Positions 62,862-64,000 of a stretch of 64,000 nt of DNA are shown one piece after another. How positions within the stretch are numbered: position 1 is the stretch's first letter; every line of letters starts with the position of its first letter. The position numbers and the translations under genes were made by a program. Source of the stretch: Candidatus Poribacteria bacterium (GTDB taxonomy: Bacteria > Poribacteria > WGA-4E > GCA-2687025); NCBI GenBank assembly GCA_018644665.1, contig JABGQA010000077.1, forward strand, positions 1 through 64,000, written 5' to 3'. The notes below the pieces were generated by a model. That model searched no databases and was not told the DNA's origin. It saw only the letters and a list, made by a program, of their open reading frames with translations.

Positions 62862-63593
62862 ATGAAGAGCAAATGGCTCATTGTCAGCGCGTTGGCGCTG
62901 AGTTTGGTCGTGAGTGGCGCGGTCGCTCAGGACTGGCAGACGACCGGCGCCGACGCCTGGATTGAGGGCTGGCTGGGTCTCGAGATCATCGAGAATAACG
63001 GTGGCTTCGCGGCCTCCGGTCTGATCGACTTTATCAGTGAAGGCACCGGCGGCTCGCACACGCACGAGACCGTGTCCACGCAGAGCGGCGTGCGCGCGAC
63101 GCAGTCCATGGTTGTGTCGCTTGCCGACTACGGCGGTGACCACACGTGGATGCCGATCACGATCGACACCACGGACGGCGACAACATGAACACGTCGTGG
63201 GGTCTGGACCCAGGCGCGGACAACACCGAGTGGCACGGCATCATCATCGCGGCTTCGCCCACGGCGCAGACCGTGACGATGCACCCGGCCCATGACGACT
63301 ACCTGCAGGTGTGGCTCAACGGCGCCCAGGTCTACGACAACGACCAGTGGACCGGCGACGTGCGCGGCGTTACGACCCCGACCGACATCGACCTGAACCA
63401 GGGCGGCAACGTCCTGCTCTTCAAGTGCGGTGAGTCCGGCGGCTCGGCTTACGTGAACGTCTGGTTCGAAGCCGACAACCTCCAGGTCGCACCGACTGTC
63501 GACGGTCAGTTCTTCGAGGTCCTCGACCTCGTCGCCGTCGAAGCCAAGGGCAAGGCCAGCGTGCGTTGGGCAGACCTCAAGGTCGTCCGCTAA
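62862..63593 (+). CDS. Secreted beta-sandwich protein, tandem paralogue 3
   Basis: 243 residues. Signal peptide MKSKWLIVSALALSLVVSGA, cleaved near VAQ. Core as in the other two: TTGADAWIEGWLGLEIIENN, MHPAHDDYLQVWLNGAQVYD and NVLLFKCGESGGSAYVNVWF. It is more divergent: the GEDGVWDW block is replaced by GGDHTWMPI, and the C-terminal tag reads VAVEAKGKASVRWADLKVVR. Start: ATG 62862 gives a classical signal peptide, with AGGAG 11 bases upstream; ATG 62853 is only 2 bases from it. A strong terminator follows. Confidence 0.85.
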   Translation: MKSKWLIVSALALSLVVSGAVAQDWQTTGADAWIEGWLGLEIIENNGGFAASGLIDFISEGTGGSHTHETVSTQSGVRATQSMVVSLADYGGDHTWMPITIDTTDGDNMNTSWGLDPGADNTEWHGIIIAASPTAQTVTMHPAHDDYLQVWLNGAQVYDNDQWTGDVRGVTTPTDIDLNQGGNVLLFKCGESGGSAYVNVWFEADNLQVAPTVDGQFFEVLDLVAVEAKGKASVRWADLKVVR

Positions 63594-63614
63594 GCATCGC
63601 TGTACGACTGTTCG

Positions 63615-63648
63615 GAAGAGGGTCCCGTCATTGGACGGGGCCCTCTTC
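63615..63648. terminator. Strong bidirectional terminator-type hairpin
   Basis: GAAGAGGGTCCCGTC and GACGGGGCCCTCTTC form a stem of about 15 bp with one G-T wobble and a 4-base loop. It lies 22 bases after the stop of paralogue 3 and before the end of the convergent ASPIC/UnbV gene, so it may serve both. U-tracts are short. Confidence 0.7.
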
Positions 63649-63679
63649 ACGTACCGACGTGGGCGGTCGCTAGCGGCCG

Positions 63680-64000
63680 CTACGGCTCCGTGACAACGAC
63701 GGTGCCGTTGGCGGGTACCTCCACCAGCGCGCTCGTCCGGCCGGACGGCCAGGTCACGTCGATCCTCTCGGCTCGCGTGGCCTCCCCGAGACCGAACAGC
63801 AGTCGCTGATCGCTCGCCGAGCAGTAGCTCGACCCGCTCTGCACCTCGGCGATTCTGGTCACGCCGTTCGCTGTGACATGCACGCGCGCCCCGATGCCGT
63901 CACGGTTACTCACCGACCCTTCGACGACCACCCGGAGCCATCCGCTCTCCGACCCGCCGTCGTTCCGTAGCAGGACGGCCGGCTGGTTCGAATTCGACAC
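63680..64000 (-). CDS. C-terminal part of an ASPIC/UnbV (FG-GAP/CRTAC1-like) protein, cut by window edge
   Basis: At least 106 residues remain of a larger protein whose N-terminus lies beyond the right edge. The visible part is an ASPIC/UnbV domain: NQPAVLLRNDGG, SNRDGIGARVHVTANGVTR, QSGSSYCSASDQRLLFGLGE and IDVTWPSGRTSALVEV, ending in VVVTEP. In complete proteins this domain follows FG-GAP propeller repeats and the protein is secreted. The start codon is not in the window. Confidence 0.85.
   Translation of the reverse strand: MSNSNQPAVLLRNDGGSESGWLRVVVEGSVSNRDGIGARVHVTANGVTRIAEVQSGSSYCSASDQRLLFGLGEATRAERIDVTWPSGRTSALVEVPANGTVVVTEP

Noticed and set aside
1..64000. Mobile element, CRISPR array, prophage or known defence system
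   Set aside because: No transposase, integrase, Cas, restriction or phage gene, no regularly spaced repeats and no att-like duplications were seen.

Overview
This is a GC-rich bacterial chromosome window with about 60 genes, mostly intact, preceded by good GGAGG-type ribosome binding sites, and often starting with GTG or TTG. There is no rRNA, tRNA, CRISPR array, transposase, integrase or phage gene. The gene repertoire combines several phytanoyl-CoA-type Fe(II)/2-oxoglutarate dioxygenases, LamG and ASPIC/UnbV proteins, FAD-dependent oxidoreductases, a creatininase, Gfo/Idh/MocA and TIM-barrel sugar enzymes, and a DUF6785-like membrane protein. That mix resembles Candidatus Poribacteria, Latescibacterota or similar uncultivated lineages. 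This is an inference, because no phylogenetic marker other than S20, a sigma factor and peptide deformylase is present.

Layout. 1-5.1 kb: secreted and repeat proteins, gamma-glutamyltransferase, a large polytopic membrane protein and a small membrane protein. 5.5-9.3 kb: a tightly overlapping respiratory operon encoding a heptaheme cytochrome c, a cytochrome b and an octaheme cytochrome c. 10-14 kb: housekeeping genes (APH-like kinase, def, larE, RpoD-type sigma factor, rpsT). 14.3-24.5 kb: a decayed beta-propeller gene, an ABC-F ATPase, a secreted GH113-like glycosidase, a frameshifted kinase, sthA and a glycosyltransferase-TPR fusion. 24.9-38.1 kb: amt, an Asp-box propeller, a methyltransferase, two FAD oxidoreductases, tandem GNAT, sugar isomerase, PhyH, creatininase and VOC genes. 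38.1-43 kb: pseudo-receiver plus cobalamin adenosyltransferase, an orphan PotC-like permease, and a two-component pair lacking both phosphotransfer residues. 43.7-55.9 kb: diheme NHL protein, LamG, Gfo/Idh, panE, a putative carbohydrate-active enzyme, RNase H-like exonuclease, two PhyH genes, an OFA transporter and an epimerase. 56-60.8 kb: three tandem MFS paralogues and an FAH-family hydrolase. 61-63.6 kb: three tandem secreted beta-sandwich paralogues, then the end of an ASPIC/UnbV protein.

The most striking observations are: (i) a short C-terminal signature shared by the LamG protein and the three tandem secreted paralogues, possibly an undescribed sorting or anchoring tag; (ii) near-identical promoter and leader architecture in front of the three paralogues; (iii) the kinase/regulator pair with Arg in place of His and Gly in place of Asp; (iv) the heptaheme/cyt b/octaheme module; (v) a PhyH protein with His-Gly-Gly where the iron-binding His-x-Asp is expected. 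Three genes (14.4, 19.9 and 30.6 kb) are broken by a stop or by frameshifts. Two of the frameshifts lie in G or C runs, so sequencing indels cannot be excluded.
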